Below the pieces are notes generated by a model that worked only from the letters and a program-made list of their open reading frames with translations, did not search any database and was not told the DNA's origin. From an uncultured Bacteroidales bacterium (GTDB taxonomy: Bacteria; Bacteroidota; Bacteroidia; Bacteroidales; P3): DNA of 64,000 nucleotides. Numbering within the stretch: position 1 is the stretch's first letter; each line of letters starts with the position of its first letter. The position numbers and the translations under genes are program-made. The stretch is taken from NCBI GenBank assembly GCA_900318275.1, contig ONJY01000017.1, positions 1 to 64,000 of the forward strand. Reading direction: 5' to 3'. This document shows, in pieces, positions 8,413-16,686 of the stretch.

Positions 8413-9798
8413 ATGAGTCTTATAAAGAGTATTTCCGGTATCCGTGGCACCATCGGAGGTGTTGCAGGTGAGGGCCTTAGCCCTATCGATGTCGTCAAGT
8501 TCACGTCGGCTTTCGCCACCTTCCTGCAGAAGCAGAACGGCGCCAAGCGCCTGCGTCTGGCTGTGGGCCGCGACGCACGCCTCAGCGGCGCTATGGTCGA
8601 CCGCCTCGTTGTCGGCACCCTTCAGGGTATGGGTATCGACGTGCTTGAGACAGGCCTGAGCACCACGCCGACCACCGAGATGACTGTCATCGACGCCCAT
8701 TGCGACGGCGGCATCATCATCACCGCCAGCCACAATCCCAAGCATTGGAACGCCCTTAAGCTGCTGAACGCCAAGGGCGAATTTATCAACGATGCCGAGG
8801 GCAAGGAGGTTCTCCGCCTGGCCGAGAGCGGCGAAGTGCGCTACGCCGAGGTCGACGACCTGGGGCAGGTCACAGTCGAGGAGGATTGGATTGACCGTCA
8901 CATACAGCGTGTCCTCGCTCTGCCGCAGGTTGACCGCGAGGCCATCGCCAAAGCCGACTTCAAGGTGGCCGTTGACGCCGTCAACTCGACCGGCGGTTTG
9001 GCTATACCGCGACTGCTGCGCGCCCTGGGTGTGAAGCGTGTCGTGGAGCTCAACTGTGAGCCGACAGGCCATTTCGCCCACAATCCTGAGCCTATACCGC
9101 AGAACCTCACCCAGATAGCTGATGCTGTGGCGCACGAGAAATGCGACCTCGGCATTGTCGTTGACCCCGATGTCGACCGCCTCGCGCTGGTGTGCGAAAC
9201 CGGTGAGATGTTCGGTGAGGAGTACACGCTGGTCAGCGTTGCCGACTATGTGCTGCAGCACACTCCCGGCAACACCGTGAGCAACCTCTCGTCGAGCCGC
9301 GCCCTGCGCGACGTCACACGCCGCTATGCCGGCTGCTCCTATGCCGCTTCGGCGGTGGGCGAAGTCAACGTCACCACCCTCATGAAGGCCACCAACGCCA
9401 TTATCGGCGGTGAAGGCAACGGCGGTGTCATCTATCCCGAGTTGCACTATGGGCGCGACGCCCTCGTCGGCGTGGCCCTCTTCCTTACGCTTCTTGCCAA
9501 GAAAGGCATGAAGGTGAGTGAGTTGAGACGCACTTACCCCGAGTATGTCATCTCGAAGAACCGCAAGGACCTCACCCCCGACATGGATGTGGACTCCCTG
9601 CTGGCCAAGGTCGCGGCGCTGTACAAGAGCCAGAGTGGCAGCGAGGTGAGTACCGTCGACGGCGTTAAGATCGACTTTGAGGATGGCTGGGTGCACCTGC
9701 GCAAGAGCAACACCGAGCCCATCATACGCATCTACAGCGAGGCTGCCACCGAGGAGCGTGCCAACGAGCTCGCCCGTCAGGTGATGGAGCAGATATGA
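8413..9798 (+). CDS. glmM: Phosphoglucosamine mutase / alpha-D-phosphohexomutase
   Basis: This 461-residue protein belongs to the alpha-D-phosphohexomutase family, which moves a phosphate between C1 and C6 of hexose phosphates. GlmM makes glucosamine-1-phosphate for UDP-GlcNAc and the cell wall. The phosphoserine loop is TASHNPKHWNALK with S106. The metal site is DPDVDRLAL (DxDxDR). The sugar-binding loop is GGEGNGGVIYPELHYGRDA. The C-terminal phosphate-binding motif is RKSNTEPIIRIYSEA. In Bacteroidota such proteins are usually annotated glmM, but the motifs do not exclude phosphomannomutase/phosphoglucomutase activity. It follows porX by 11 bases. Confidence 0.85.
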   Translation: MSLIKSISGIRGTIGGVAGEGLSPIDVVKFTSAFATFLQKQNGAKRLRLAVGRDARLSGAMVDRLVVGTLQGMGIDVLETGLSTTPTTEMTVIDAHCDGGIIITASHNPKHWNALKLLNAKGEFINDAEGKEVLRLAESGEVRYAEVDDLGQVTVEEDWIDRHIQRVLALPQVDREAIAKADFKVAVDAVNSTGGLAIPRLLRALGVKRVVELNCEPTGHFAHNPEPIPQNLTQIADAVAHEKCDLGIVVDPDVDRLALVCETGEMFGEEYTLVSVADYVLQHTPGNTVSNLSSSRALRDVTRRYAGCSYAASAVGEVNVTTLMKATNAIIGGEGNGGVIYPELHYGRDALVGVALFLTLLAKKGMKVSELRRTYPEYVISKNRKDLTPDMDVDSLLAKVAALYKSQSGSEVSTVDGVKIDFEDGWVHLRKSNTEPIIRIYSEAATEERANELARQVMEQI

Positions 9799-9823
9799 TC
9801 CAACCCCGCTGGATAGAATGATT

Positions 9824-9853
9824 AAAGGGAGCTGCAATGATGCGGCTCCCTTT
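9824..9853. terminator. Palindromic terminator between convergent genes
   Basis: AAAGGGAGC at 9824-9832 pairs with GCTCCCTTT at 9845-9853 (9 bp, 12-base loop). It lies between the glmM stop and the end of the convergent dksA-like gene, so it may serve both. The T tract is short. Confidence 0.6.
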
Positions 9854-9878
9854 GCGTTATTAAGAGATTTGAAGGTTC

Positions 9879-10283
9879 TTAGCGACGTTTCTTGCTGGCC
9901 TCCTTGGCCTCGACGGTCATGGTGGCGTGGGGGACGATGCGCAGGCGCTCTTTGGGGATGAGTTTGCCCGTTGCCTGGCAGATGCCGTAGGTGCCGTTCT
10001 CGATGCGTATGAGGGCGGCGCGGAGGTCGCGGATGAACTTCTGCTGGCGCGCGGCGAGCTTCTGGTTCTCCTCTTTCAGCAGCACGTTGCTGCCCTCCTC
10101 GAGGGTCTTGAAGGTGGGGGCGGTATCGCTGGCTTCGTTTTCGTTGCCGGCAACGGCCTGCTGCAGCATCTCAAGATCTTTCTCGGCTTTGGCTATCTTC
10201 TCAAGTATTAATTCTTTGAACTCCTGTAGCTCCTCGGCGGAGTAACGGTTCTTCTCGACTGTAGGTACCACTTTCTTTGCCAT
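9879..10283 (-). CDS. DksA/TraR-family RNA polymerase-binding regulator, zinc-less
   Basis: This 134-residue protein starts at ATG 10283 (MAKKVVPTVEKN). The reading frame runs further upstream, but an AAAGGAAAG ribosome-binding site and a promoter at 10304-10311 favour this start. A coiled coil covers about residues 18-75. The C-terminal DksA signature is GTYGICQATGKLIPKERL. DksA proteins reach into the secondary channel of RNA polymerase and act with ppGpp. In DksA the globular domain has four cysteines; here only the cysteine of GIC is kept, as is common in Bacteroidota homologues. The acidic coiled-coil tip is not obvious. Confidence 0.85.
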   Translation of the reverse strand: MAKKVVPTVEKNRYSAEELQEFKELILEKIAKAEKDLEMLQQAVAGNENEASDTAPTFKTLEEGSNVLLKEENQKLAARQQKFIRDLRAALIRIENGTYGICQATGKLIPKERLRIVPHATMTVEAKEASKKRR

Positions 10284-10303
10284 AATCTTTCCTTTCTTTT
10301 GTG

Positions 10304-10311
10304 CAAAAGTA
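10304..10311 (-). promoter_or_regulatory. Putative -7 element of the dksA-like gene
   Basis: The minus strand reads TACTTTTG (TAnnTTTG) 21 bases upstream of the chosen ATG. This argues against using the longer upstream reading frame. Confidence 0.55.
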
Positions 10312-10350
10312 TATATATTTTCCGATATGGGGTTGCGAAAAGTATCAACA

Positions 10351-10884
10351 CTATTTGTTAGTATCGCCGATGTATAGGTCAATCAGGCCGTTAGGAGCTG
10401 TGATGTAGATGGTTTTATTTGTGCGGTCGACGTTGTCGATGACCTCGTCGATGACCGGAATGAGTATCTCGGTGCCGTTTTTCATCACCTGGAAGAGTGG
10501 CTGTGCGGGGTATTCGATGACCTGCTCGATGGTGCCTATGTCGCCGTGCTGGCTGTCTACGACGCGGAATCCCACCACTTCGTGGAAGTAGAAGCGGTTG
10601 CCGTCAAGCTTCGGGAGGAGCGAGAGCGGCAGGTAGAGGTCGTGTCCCACGAGGGCGCCGGCCTGCTCGGGGGTGAGGTCCTCGAAGGTGGCTATGGCCT
10701 TGTTGCCGTTGATGTTGTCGATGCGGAAGAAGTGTGGCACGAGCTGGCCTTTGATCTCGACGAAGGCGGAGTCGAGGTCGAGGTAGTCTTCGGGGCTGTC
10801 GACGTCGAGGAAGAGCACGAGCTGTCCTTTGACGCCCCAGGGCTTGGTGATGCGTCCGAGGCAGTAACATTCATTGATATTCAT
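10351..10884 (-). CDS. rimM: Ribosome maturation factor RimM
   Basis: This 177-residue protein has the normal RimM length. RimM binds S19 and assists maturation of the 30S subunit head. The N-terminal RimM beta-barrel contains GRITKPWGVKGQLVL. The C-terminal PRC-barrel region contains YFHEVVGFRVVD and ILIPVIDEVIDNVD. The gene sits downstream of rpsP, the usual partner, but a hairpin terminator (10925-10962) lies between them. Expression may therefore depend on read-through, or on a weak promoter in the spacer (the T run itself reads TATTTTTTG on the minus strand). Confidence 0.93.
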   Translation of the reverse strand: MNINECYCLGRITKPWGVKGQLVLFLDVDSPEDYLDLDSAFVEIKGQLVPHFFRIDNINGNKAIATFEDLTPEQAGALVGHDLYLPLSLLPKLDGNRFYFHEVVGFRVVDSQHGDIGTIEQVIEYPAQPLFQVMKNGTEILIPVIDEVIDNVDRTNKTIYITAPNGLIDLYIGDTNK

Positions 10885-10924
10885 GCCCCATTAACGCCGG
10901 CGTCTCTTTTTTATTGTCGGCGTG

Positions 10925-10962
10925 CAAAAAATAAGGCTTCCTGCCGTGTGGCGGGAAGCCTT
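10925..10962 (-). terminator. Terminator or attenuator between rpsP and rimM
   Basis: A 13-bp stem (10933-10945 with 10950-10962, one mismatch) has a 4-base loop. On the minus strand it is followed by a six-T run (10926-10931). It is well placed to stop transcription after rpsP. Confidence 0.85.
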
Positions 10963-10982
10963 GTGCTTTGGTTGATCAAGTG

Positions 10983-11540
10983 TTAAGCCTCGGCGGGAGC
11001 CTCTTCGGCGGCGGGGGCGTCGCCCTCGGCGTTCTCGGCGGCTTCGGCAGCGGCCTTGGCGGCGGCTTCAGCCTCGGCGGCAGCCTGACGCTTGGCGGCG
11101 ACGGCGGCGGCCTTCTGCTCGTTGGCTTTCTTCTCGGCCTCGAGACGAGCCTTGCGGGTGTTGCGGGCATCGTTCTCGATGTCGCTGCGCTTGCTGTTTA
11201 TCTTGGCCTCTTTGGCCTGCATCCACTCGTTGAAGCGGACGTCGGCCTGCTCCTGGCTGATGGCACCTTTCTCGACGCCGATCTGGAGGTGGCGGCGGAG
11301 GAGGACACCCTTGTAGGAGAGTATGCGACGTGCGGTGTCGCTGGGTTGGGCGCCATTCTTGACCCATTCGACGGCGCGGTCGAAGTTGAGGTCGATGGTG
11401 GCGGGGTTGGTCAGCGGATTGTAGGTGCCAAGCTTCTCGATAAATTTACCATCGCGAGGTGCACGACCATCCGCAACAACGATATGGTAGAAAGGCTGGT
11501 TCTTTTTACCATGGCGCTGAAGTCTAATTCTTGCTGGCAT
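10983..11540 (-). CDS. rpsP: 30S ribosomal protein S16 with Ala/Glu-rich tail
   Basis: This 185-residue protein begins with the S16 core (PARIRLQRHGKKNQPFYHI, then LGTYNP). The core is about 80 residues in most bacteria. Here it is followed by a basic stretch and a long Ala/Lys/Glu-rich, probably helical extension from about residue 120, ending in GDAPAAEEAPAEA. Extended S16 proteins are usual in Bacteroidota. S16 is an early-binding protein of the 30S subunit. The promoter is at 11594-11601. Confidence 0.95.
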   Translation of the reverse strand: MPARIRLQRHGKKNQPFYHIVVADGRAPRDGKFIEKLGTYNPLTNPATIDLNFDRAVEWVKNGAQPSDTARRILSYKGVLLRRHLQIGVEKGAISQEQADVRFNEWMQAKEAKINSKRSDIENDARNTRKARLEAEKKANEQKAAAVAAKRQAAAEAEAAAKAAAEAAENAEGDAPAAEEAPAEA

Positions 11541-11593
11541 AATTGTTTGATTTTAAATTGTTTGTTGATAATTGTTGTTTTGTTAACAGATTG

Positions 11594-11601
11594 CAAAGAT
11601 A
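11594..11601 (-). promoter_or_regulatory. Putative -7 element of rpsP
   Basis: The minus strand reads TATCTTTG, matching TAnnTTTG, giving a 5' untranslated region of roughly 45-50 bases. The leader is AT-rich with a repeated TTGTTTGTTGATAATTG-like pattern. No strong -33 is seen. Confidence 0.6.
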
Positions 11602-11861
11602 CAACTTTTTCCGAAACTGGAGAAATTTTTTTGATGAAATGTGTTTTTGTGGTGGTTCCGACCCGTAAGGCGGCAGTTTGGACTTAGGTGTTATGGGTTG
11701 GTTTTGCATGGGGTGTTGTGGCCGTTTAGTAGCCGTTTAGTAGCCGTTTAGGACGGGTTTAGGTGGGGTTGATATTGTGAGGCGATGGAACTGCTGGTCT
11801 TTTTTGTGGAGGTTGGATGGCGGGTCGGGATGGATTTGGTGGAGTGTGGTGTCGATTTTTT
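11602..11861. other. Intergenic spacer with an 11-bp repeat array
   Basis: This spacer between the divergent rpsP promoter and the promoter at 11862 has no convincing gene. A reading frame that continues upstream from the gene at 11914 is rejected because the promoter lies inside it. It contains the 11-bp tandem array at 11721-11753 and a G/T-rich stretch beyond it. Confidence 0.7.
11721..11753. repeat. Three 11-bp tandem repeats (element B)
   Basis: The units are GCCGTTTAGTA, GCCGTTTAGTA and GCCGTTTAGGA, in perfect 11-bp register. They lie about 110 bp upstream of a promoter. The unit is nearly the reverse complement of element A at 391-423. Confidence 0.9.
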
Positions 11862-11892
11862 TTTGTCAGGTCGGAAAAAATGTGTATCTTTG
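11862..11892 (+). promoter_or_regulatory. Promoter of the secreted protein at 11914
   Basis: TTTG at 11862-11865 and TATCTTTG at 11885-11892 are 19 bases apart. The context (T tract, G-T/G-CAGG, CGGAAAAAA, GTGTATnTTTGCA) closely resembles the promoter at 62071-62103. Confidence 0.8.
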
Positions 11893-11913
11893 CATTTTAA
11901 AATATTATGCTAT

Positions 11914-13386
11914 ATGAGAAAGAGTGTATTGTTGTTCACGATGATATGCGTTGCCGTGTGTGGCGTGCAGGCCCAGCAGCGGATAGAGGTGCAGAAGAAC
12001 CTTGAGGGCAAGAAGCTGGATGCCGCCTTTGTGCGCGAGGCTAGATACCTTGGCCAGTATGACGGGCTTTATTGCTTTGTCGGCGACGGCTACAAGCATC
12101 GCAAGCGCCTTGTGCTCGTGGATCACAATATGGAGCCGCTGCGTGTGATGGAGATGCCCGAGAGCAGCGCCAACTGCGACGTGATGGCCAGCAGCATCAG
12201 CGGCAGCACGGTGAGTATGTTGCTGGTTGACAACGACCCGCGCGGGCAGGCTCTGGTGTTCAGGGGGTGCTATGATTTGGACAGCATGCGTCCGGCCGAG
12301 GGCGGCAGGGGTTTGGAATTGCTTGATTCTGTACCCTTTGGCCGCAACGACCGCTGCCTTGTGTGGGCAGGCACGTCGCCCAACGCGCGCTACAACGGCA
12401 TAGTTATGATTGTGGAGTTTACCGACCGCAAGCAGTATACCGCCAAGGCTGTGCTTTTCGACGCGCAGATGAAGGAGGTGTGGCACTACGACTACGCTAT
12501 GGGGTCGATGAACGACCTGAAGGTCACCGACGACGGTTCCATAGTGACCCTGGGTTATGAGATAGAGGGCGAGGAGACGCATTTTGTGTTCAACATCATG
12601 GACGCCAAGCGTGGCGACACCTATGACGCCGTCATCAAGTGCGACCCGATACGTGAGCTGAAGCTCGCCGGAGTGCTTGGCAGCCATATCATGGCTGTGG
12701 GCCTCTTCAACCCGTGGGAGGCACACACGGGCAGTAATGTCTGCGGCGGTGTCGTGGGCCTGTCGTTCGACAAGGATTCGGCCATACTCACGGGCTTCAC
12801 GATGAGGCCTTTCCAGAACGAGGATATCAACATAATGTACAACACGAAGACCAAGAAGGTGCAGCGTGAGCAGGAGGTGGAGCTGGTGTCGGTCGTGGGT
12901 ACGGTGATGACCCAGGAGGGTGCCGTTGTGGCCGTTGGACGCAACTACAGCCGCGAGAATATCGAGGACAACGGCAGCGTGACTTACTCCTACCACCGCG
13001 TGGGTCTTCACCTGGTGTCGGTGGACACGCTGGGGCATGTGCGGTGGGCGCGCAACATCAGGCGCAACGACATGCAGAAGAAAAACGACAACATGCTCAA
13101 TGTGTCGCTGCTGCAGAACAATGGCCGCACATATATCATGAAGTCGGAGAACAAAAAGTATCCCGCCATATACGACATTGCCAAGGAGGCCAAGGAATTC
13201 AAGGTCGGCTCTAAGGGCAACCTGGTGCTCTACAGCATCGGCAGAGAGGGCGATGTGGAGAAGAGCGTCATAGAGCGCAAGACTCCCTACAGCCTGGTGC
13301 GCAGCTTGGTGCGCCCCGACGGTGTGATGGCGTTGTACACGCAGGACGGCAGTCGCACGCGTGTGGTCGAACTGAGGGTGAAATGA
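11914..13386 (+). CDS. Secreted protein of unknown function
   Basis: The start is ATG 11914 (MRKSVLLFTMICVAVCGVQA), chosen because it gives a clean signal peptide cleaved at VQA-QQ and lies just after the promoter at 11862-11892. The mature protein of about 470 residues shows repeated short beta-strand patterns with charged turns (for example RLVLVDHNMEPLRV, FTDRKQYTAKAVLFDAQMKEVW). These suggest a propeller-like fold, but I recognise no family. There is no T9SS tail. It ends 17 bases before uvrA, with no terminator between, so the two may be co-transcribed. Confidence 0.75.
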   Translation: MRKSVLLFTMICVAVCGVQAQQRIEVQKNLEGKKLDAAFVREARYLGQYDGLYCFVGDGYKHRKRLVLVDHNMEPLRVMEMPESSANCDVMASSISGSTVSMLLVDNDPRGQALVFRGCYDLDSMRPAEGGRGLELLDSVPFGRNDRCLVWAGTSPNARYNGIVMIVEFTDRKQYTAKAVLFDAQMKEVWHYDYAMGSMNDLKVTDDGSIVTLGYEIEGEETHFVFNIMDAKRGDTYDAVIKCDPIRELKLAGVLGSHIMAVGLFNPWEAHTGSNVCGGVVGLSFDKDSAILTGFTMRPFQNEDINIMYNTKTKKVQREQEVELVSVVGTVMTQEGAVVAVGRNYSRENIEDNGSVTYSYHRVGLHLVSVDTLGHVRWARNIRRNDMQKKNDNMLNVSLLQNNGRTYIMKSENKKYPAIYDIAKEAKEFKVGSKGNLVLYSIGREGDVEKSVIERKTPYSLVRSLVRPDGVMALYTQDGSRTRVVELRVK

Positions 13387-13403
13387 CAAGGTGGCGTTGA
13401 GTT

Positions 13404-16178
13404 ATGGATATAGAAATCAAAGGTGCGCGGGCCAATAACCTGAAGAATGTCGACGTCACGCTGCCGCAAGGCAAGCTTGTGGTGGTGACGGGTTTGAGCG
13501 GCAGCGGCAAGTCGAGTCTTGCCTTCGACACTCTCTTCGCCGAAGGGCAGCGCCGCTACGTGGAGAGTATGAGCTCCTACGCGCGCCAGTTCCTGGGTCG
13601 CATGACGAAGCCCGATGTCGACTACATACACGGGTTGGCGCCGGCGGTGGCCATAGAGCAGAAGGTGAACACCGGCAACCCGCGCTCGACGGTGGGCACG
13701 CAGACGGAGATTTACGAGTACCTGAAGCTGATGTACGCCCGTGTGGGCCGCACCTTCTCGCCGGTGAGCGGTGTGGAGGTGAAGCGCCACTCGGTGAGCG
13801 ACGTGGTCGACTATATACAGGCTTTCGCCGACGGCACGAGGGTGATGATACTGTCGCCGCTGACTGACAGCAAGGAGCGCCCGCTGGAGAGCCAGATAAA
13901 GATACTGCACCAGGAAGGCTACCAGCGCGTAATGGTCAAAGGCACGGTGGTGCGCATCGAGGACCTCGACACCGTGAAGCTCGAAGGAAGCGTGCGGCTG
14001 GTGATTGACCGTGTGGAGGTACGCCATGCCGACGACGCGCAGGCCGCCCGTGTGGCCGAGAGCGTGCAGAGTGCCTTCTTCGAAGGTCGCGGCGAGTGCG
14101 TGGTGTCGGCCGACGGTGCCGAGGCCACCTTCAGCAACCGCTTCGAGGCCGACGGCATCACCTTCGAGAAGCCCAACCCCAATTTCTTCTCCTTCAACAA
14201 CCCCTACGGTGCCTGCCCCACATGCCAAGGGTACGGCAGCGTGATAGGCATCGACGAGAACCTCGTGGTGCCCAACAAGAGCCGTTCGGTATACGACAAC
14301 GCCATCGTGTGCTGGAACGGCGACAAGATGCAGGACGTCAAGCGTGAGTTCATACGCCATGCGGCGGTGATAGACTTTCCGATACACAAGCCCTACTACG
14401 AGCTGAGCGACGAGCAGAAGGACATCCTCTGGCACGGCGACGGCGTGTGGGAGGGCATCGACGGTTTCTTCCGCTGGGTGGAGAGCCAGGCCTACAAGAT
14501 ACAATACCGCGTCATGCTGTCGCGCTATCGTGGCCGCACGGTGTGTCCCGATTGTCACGGACGACGGCTGCGCAAAGACGCCGACTATGTGAAGGTTGGC
14601 GGCCGCAGCATCAGCGAGGTGGTGGCGATGCCTGTCACCGAGGTGAAAGAGTGGATAGAGAGTCTCGCCGCGCAGATGACGCCTGCCGAGCTGAAGGCCA
14701 CCGAGCGCCTGCGCACCGAGCTGCACAACCGTGTGGGATACCTGCTCGACGTGGGCCTTGGCTACCTCACTCTGAACCGCGAGAGCCGCAGCCTCAGCGG
14801 TGGCGAGAGCCAGAGGATAAACCTGGCTACGTCGCTGGGGTCGTCGCTGGTGGGCTCGATGTACATACTCGACGAACCGTCGATAGGTCTGCACAGCCGC
14901 GACACCGAGCGCCTGATAGGGGTGCTCAAGCAGTTGCGCGACCTCGGCAACACGGTCATCGTTGTGGAGCATGACGAAGACATAATACGGTCGGCCGACT
15001 ACCTCATAGACATAGGACCAGGTGCCGGGCGCCTTGGCGGCGAGGTGGTCTTCGCCGGCGAACCGTCGGCCCTGAAGAACGCCAAGAACTCGCTCACAGC
15101 CGACTATATACTTGGGCGCAAGACCATCCCTGTGCCCGCCGAACGCCGCAAGTGGCGCGACAGGATAAGCATACACGGTGCCTACGCCAACAACCTCAAG
15201 CGCGTGGATGTGGACATACCGCTCGGCGTGCTGACGGTGGTCACAGGCGTGAGCGGCAGCGGCAAGAGCACGCTGATACGCCAGGTGCTATACGATGTGA
15301 TGCAGCGCCGCATGGAGGGCAACAGCGACTATGTGGGCTCGTGCGTGGCCCTCGACGGCGACGTGGGGCGTGTCTCGGCGGTGGAGCTCGTTGACCAGAA
15401 CCCCATAGGGCGCTCCTCACGCAGCAATCCCGCCACCTACATGAAGGTCTTCGACGAGGTGCGCACACTCTATGCCCAGCAGCCGTTGGCAAAGGCCCGC
15501 GGCTACAAGAGCGGCTTCTTCTCTTTCAACGTCGAGGGTGGCCGCTGCGACGCCTGCGAGGGCGAGGGCTACGTCACCGTGAGCATGCAGTTCATGAGCG
15601 ACGTGCACCTGCTCTGCGAGGAGTGTCACGGGAGCCGCTACAAGGACGAAGCCCTTGAGGTACTGTATAAAGGCAAGAACATAAGCGAGATACTTGAGAT
15701 GACTGTCGACCAGGCGCTCGACTTCTTCGACGCTGACGAGACGCGCAGCATATACAGCCGCTTGAAACCCCTGCAGGATGTAGGCTTGGGCTATCTCAAG
15801 CTTGGTCAGTCGAGTAGCTCGCTCAGCGGCGGTGAAGCACAACGCATAAAACTGGCGGCCTACCTCGTCAAGGGTAATGCCGAGGACAAGCCCATGCTGT
15901 TCATCTTCGACGAGCCCTCTACAGGTCTGCACTTCCACGATATACGCAAGCTGCTGGCGGCCTTTGACCGCCTCATCGAGCGTGGCCACAGCATCGTTGT
16001 CATTGAGCACCACCACGACATCATCAAGTGTGCCGACTGGGTCATTGACCTTGGCCCCGAGGGTGGCGACGGCGGCGGCAACATAGTCTTCGCCGGCAAG
16101 CCGGAAGAACTGGCCAAATGCAAGGAGTCTTACACCGCACGGTGTCTCAAACTGGATAACAAAGGGAAAAAGAAATAG
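13404..16178 (+). CDS. uvrA: Excinuclease ABC subunit UvrA
   Basis: This 924-residue protein has the usual UvrA length. UvrA is the damage-sensing ATPase of nucleotide excision repair; it loads UvrB and is recruited by Mfd. There are two ABC ATPase modules: Walker A GLSGSGKSS near residue 31 and GVSGSGKST near 615, signature LSGGE twice, and Walker B with LDEPSIGLH and FDEPSTGLH. Zinc-binding cysteine pairs are present (CPTCQGYG, CPDCHGRR, CDACEGEGY with CEECHGSRY). It follows the secreted unknown and is 4 bases upstream of the membrane-protein gene at 16183. Confidence 0.97.
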   Translation: MDIEIKGARANNLKNVDVTLPQGKLVVVTGLSGSGKSSLAFDTLFAEGQRRYVESMSSYARQFLGRMTKPDVDYIHGLAPAVAIEQKVNTGNPRSTVGTQTEIYEYLKLMYARVGRTFSPVSGVEVKRHSVSDVVDYIQAFADGTRVMILSPLTDSKERPLESQIKILHQEGYQRVMVKGTVVRIEDLDTVKLEGSVRLVIDRVEVRHADDAQAARVAESVQSAFFEGRGECVVSADGAEATFSNRFEADGITFEKPNPNFFSFNNPYGACPTCQGYGSVIGIDENLVVPNKSRSVYDNAIVCWNGDKMQDVKREFIRHAAVIDFPIHKPYYELSDEQKDILWHGDGVWEGIDGFFRWVESQAYKIQYRVMLSRYRGRTVCPDCHGRRLRKDADYVKVGGRSISEVVAMPVTEVKEWIESLAAQMTPAELKATERLRTELHNRVGYLLDVGLGYLTLNRESRSLSGGESQRINLATSLGSSLVGSMYILDEPSIGLHSRDTERLIGVLKQLRDLGNTVIVVEHDEDIIRSADYLIDIGPGAGRLGGEVVFAGEPSALKNAKNSLTADYILGRKTIPVPAERRKWRDRISIHGAYANNLKRVDVDIPLGVLTVVTGVSGSGKSTLIRQVLYDVMQRRMEGNSDYVGSCVALDGDVGRVSAVELVDQNPIGRSSRSNPATYMKVFDEVRTLYAQQPLAKARGYKSGFFSFNVEGGRCDACEGEGYVTVSMQFMSDVHLLCEECHGSRYKDEALEVLYKGKNISEILEMTVDQALDFFDADETRSIYSRLKPLQDVGLGYLKLGQSSSSLSGGEAQRIKLAAYLVKGNAEDKPMLFIFDEPSTGLHFHDIRKLLAAFDRLIERGHSIVVIEHHHDIIKCADWVIDLGPEGGDGGGNIVFAGKPEELAKCKESYTARCLKLDNKGKKK

Positions 16179-16182
16179 CATC

Positions 16183-16686
16183 ATGGAGAAATACATCAAG
16201 TCAATACGCCGTTCGGCCAACACGGGCCTCTGGGTTTCTGTTGGTGTGGTCATTGTGTCGGCGTTATACACACTTGTCAGCCATTACCGTTTCTACGCGT
16301 CGCAGCACACGACCCGATGGATGCTTGTTGCAGGCAGCATCCTGGCGGTGTTGGCAGTGAGTATGGCCCTGCTCGTCATACGCAAGCAGATACCCGCCTT
16401 GCGGCAGGCCGAGAGCCTGGAAGCAAAGCTGAGTGGCTACGCACAGCATATCCGCTCGCTCTATATGTCGATGATGGTTGTTGTGCTTCTCATCTGCGCC
16501 TTCATGGTGCTCTCGGCACAGAACGTGCTGCTCATGCTCGCAATGGTGGCCACGCTGATGCTCTTCCTGGCATACCCCAACATCTACCGCATGAAGGTGG
16601 AGCTCGGCCTCAGCGACGACGAGATGCGGACGCTCTTCGGCGATAGATATATCCCTGACGGCAAGGAGAACAATGACAAGGAGTGA
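16183..16686 (+). CDS. Small integral membrane protein of unknown function
   Basis: This 167-residue protein has about four membrane segments (roughly residues 16-35, 47-67, 90-108 and 110-128) and a charged tail (LSDDEMRTLFGDRYIPDGKENNDKE). I recognise no family. It begins 4 bases after uvrA and overlaps mnmE by 14 bases, so it is probably translated with them as an operon. Nothing in the sequence ties it to repair or tRNA modification. Confidence 0.75.
   Translation: MEKYIKSIRRSANTGLWVSVGVVIVSALYTLVSHYRFYASQHTTRWMLVAGSILAVLAVSMALLVIRKQIPALRQAESLEAKLSGYAQHIRSLYMSMMVVVLLICAFMVLSAQNVLLMLAMVATLMLFLAYPNIYRMKVELGLSDDEMRTLFGDRYIPDGKENNDKE

Noticed and set aside
7364-9837. Long minus-strand frames opposite porX and glmM (7364-8266 and 8395-9837)
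   Set aside because: Antisense shadows of recognised genes; no motif, no promoter, low-complexity composition.
11785-11913. Upstream extension of the secreted protein to ATG 11785
   Set aside because: The promoter TATCTTTG at 11885-11892 lies inside it, and the signal peptide begins at 11914.
11905-15176. Minus-strand frames opposite the secreted protein and uvrA (up to 629 codons)
   Set aside because: Antisense shadows with His/Val/Ala-rich translations; uvrA on the plus strand is beyond doubt.
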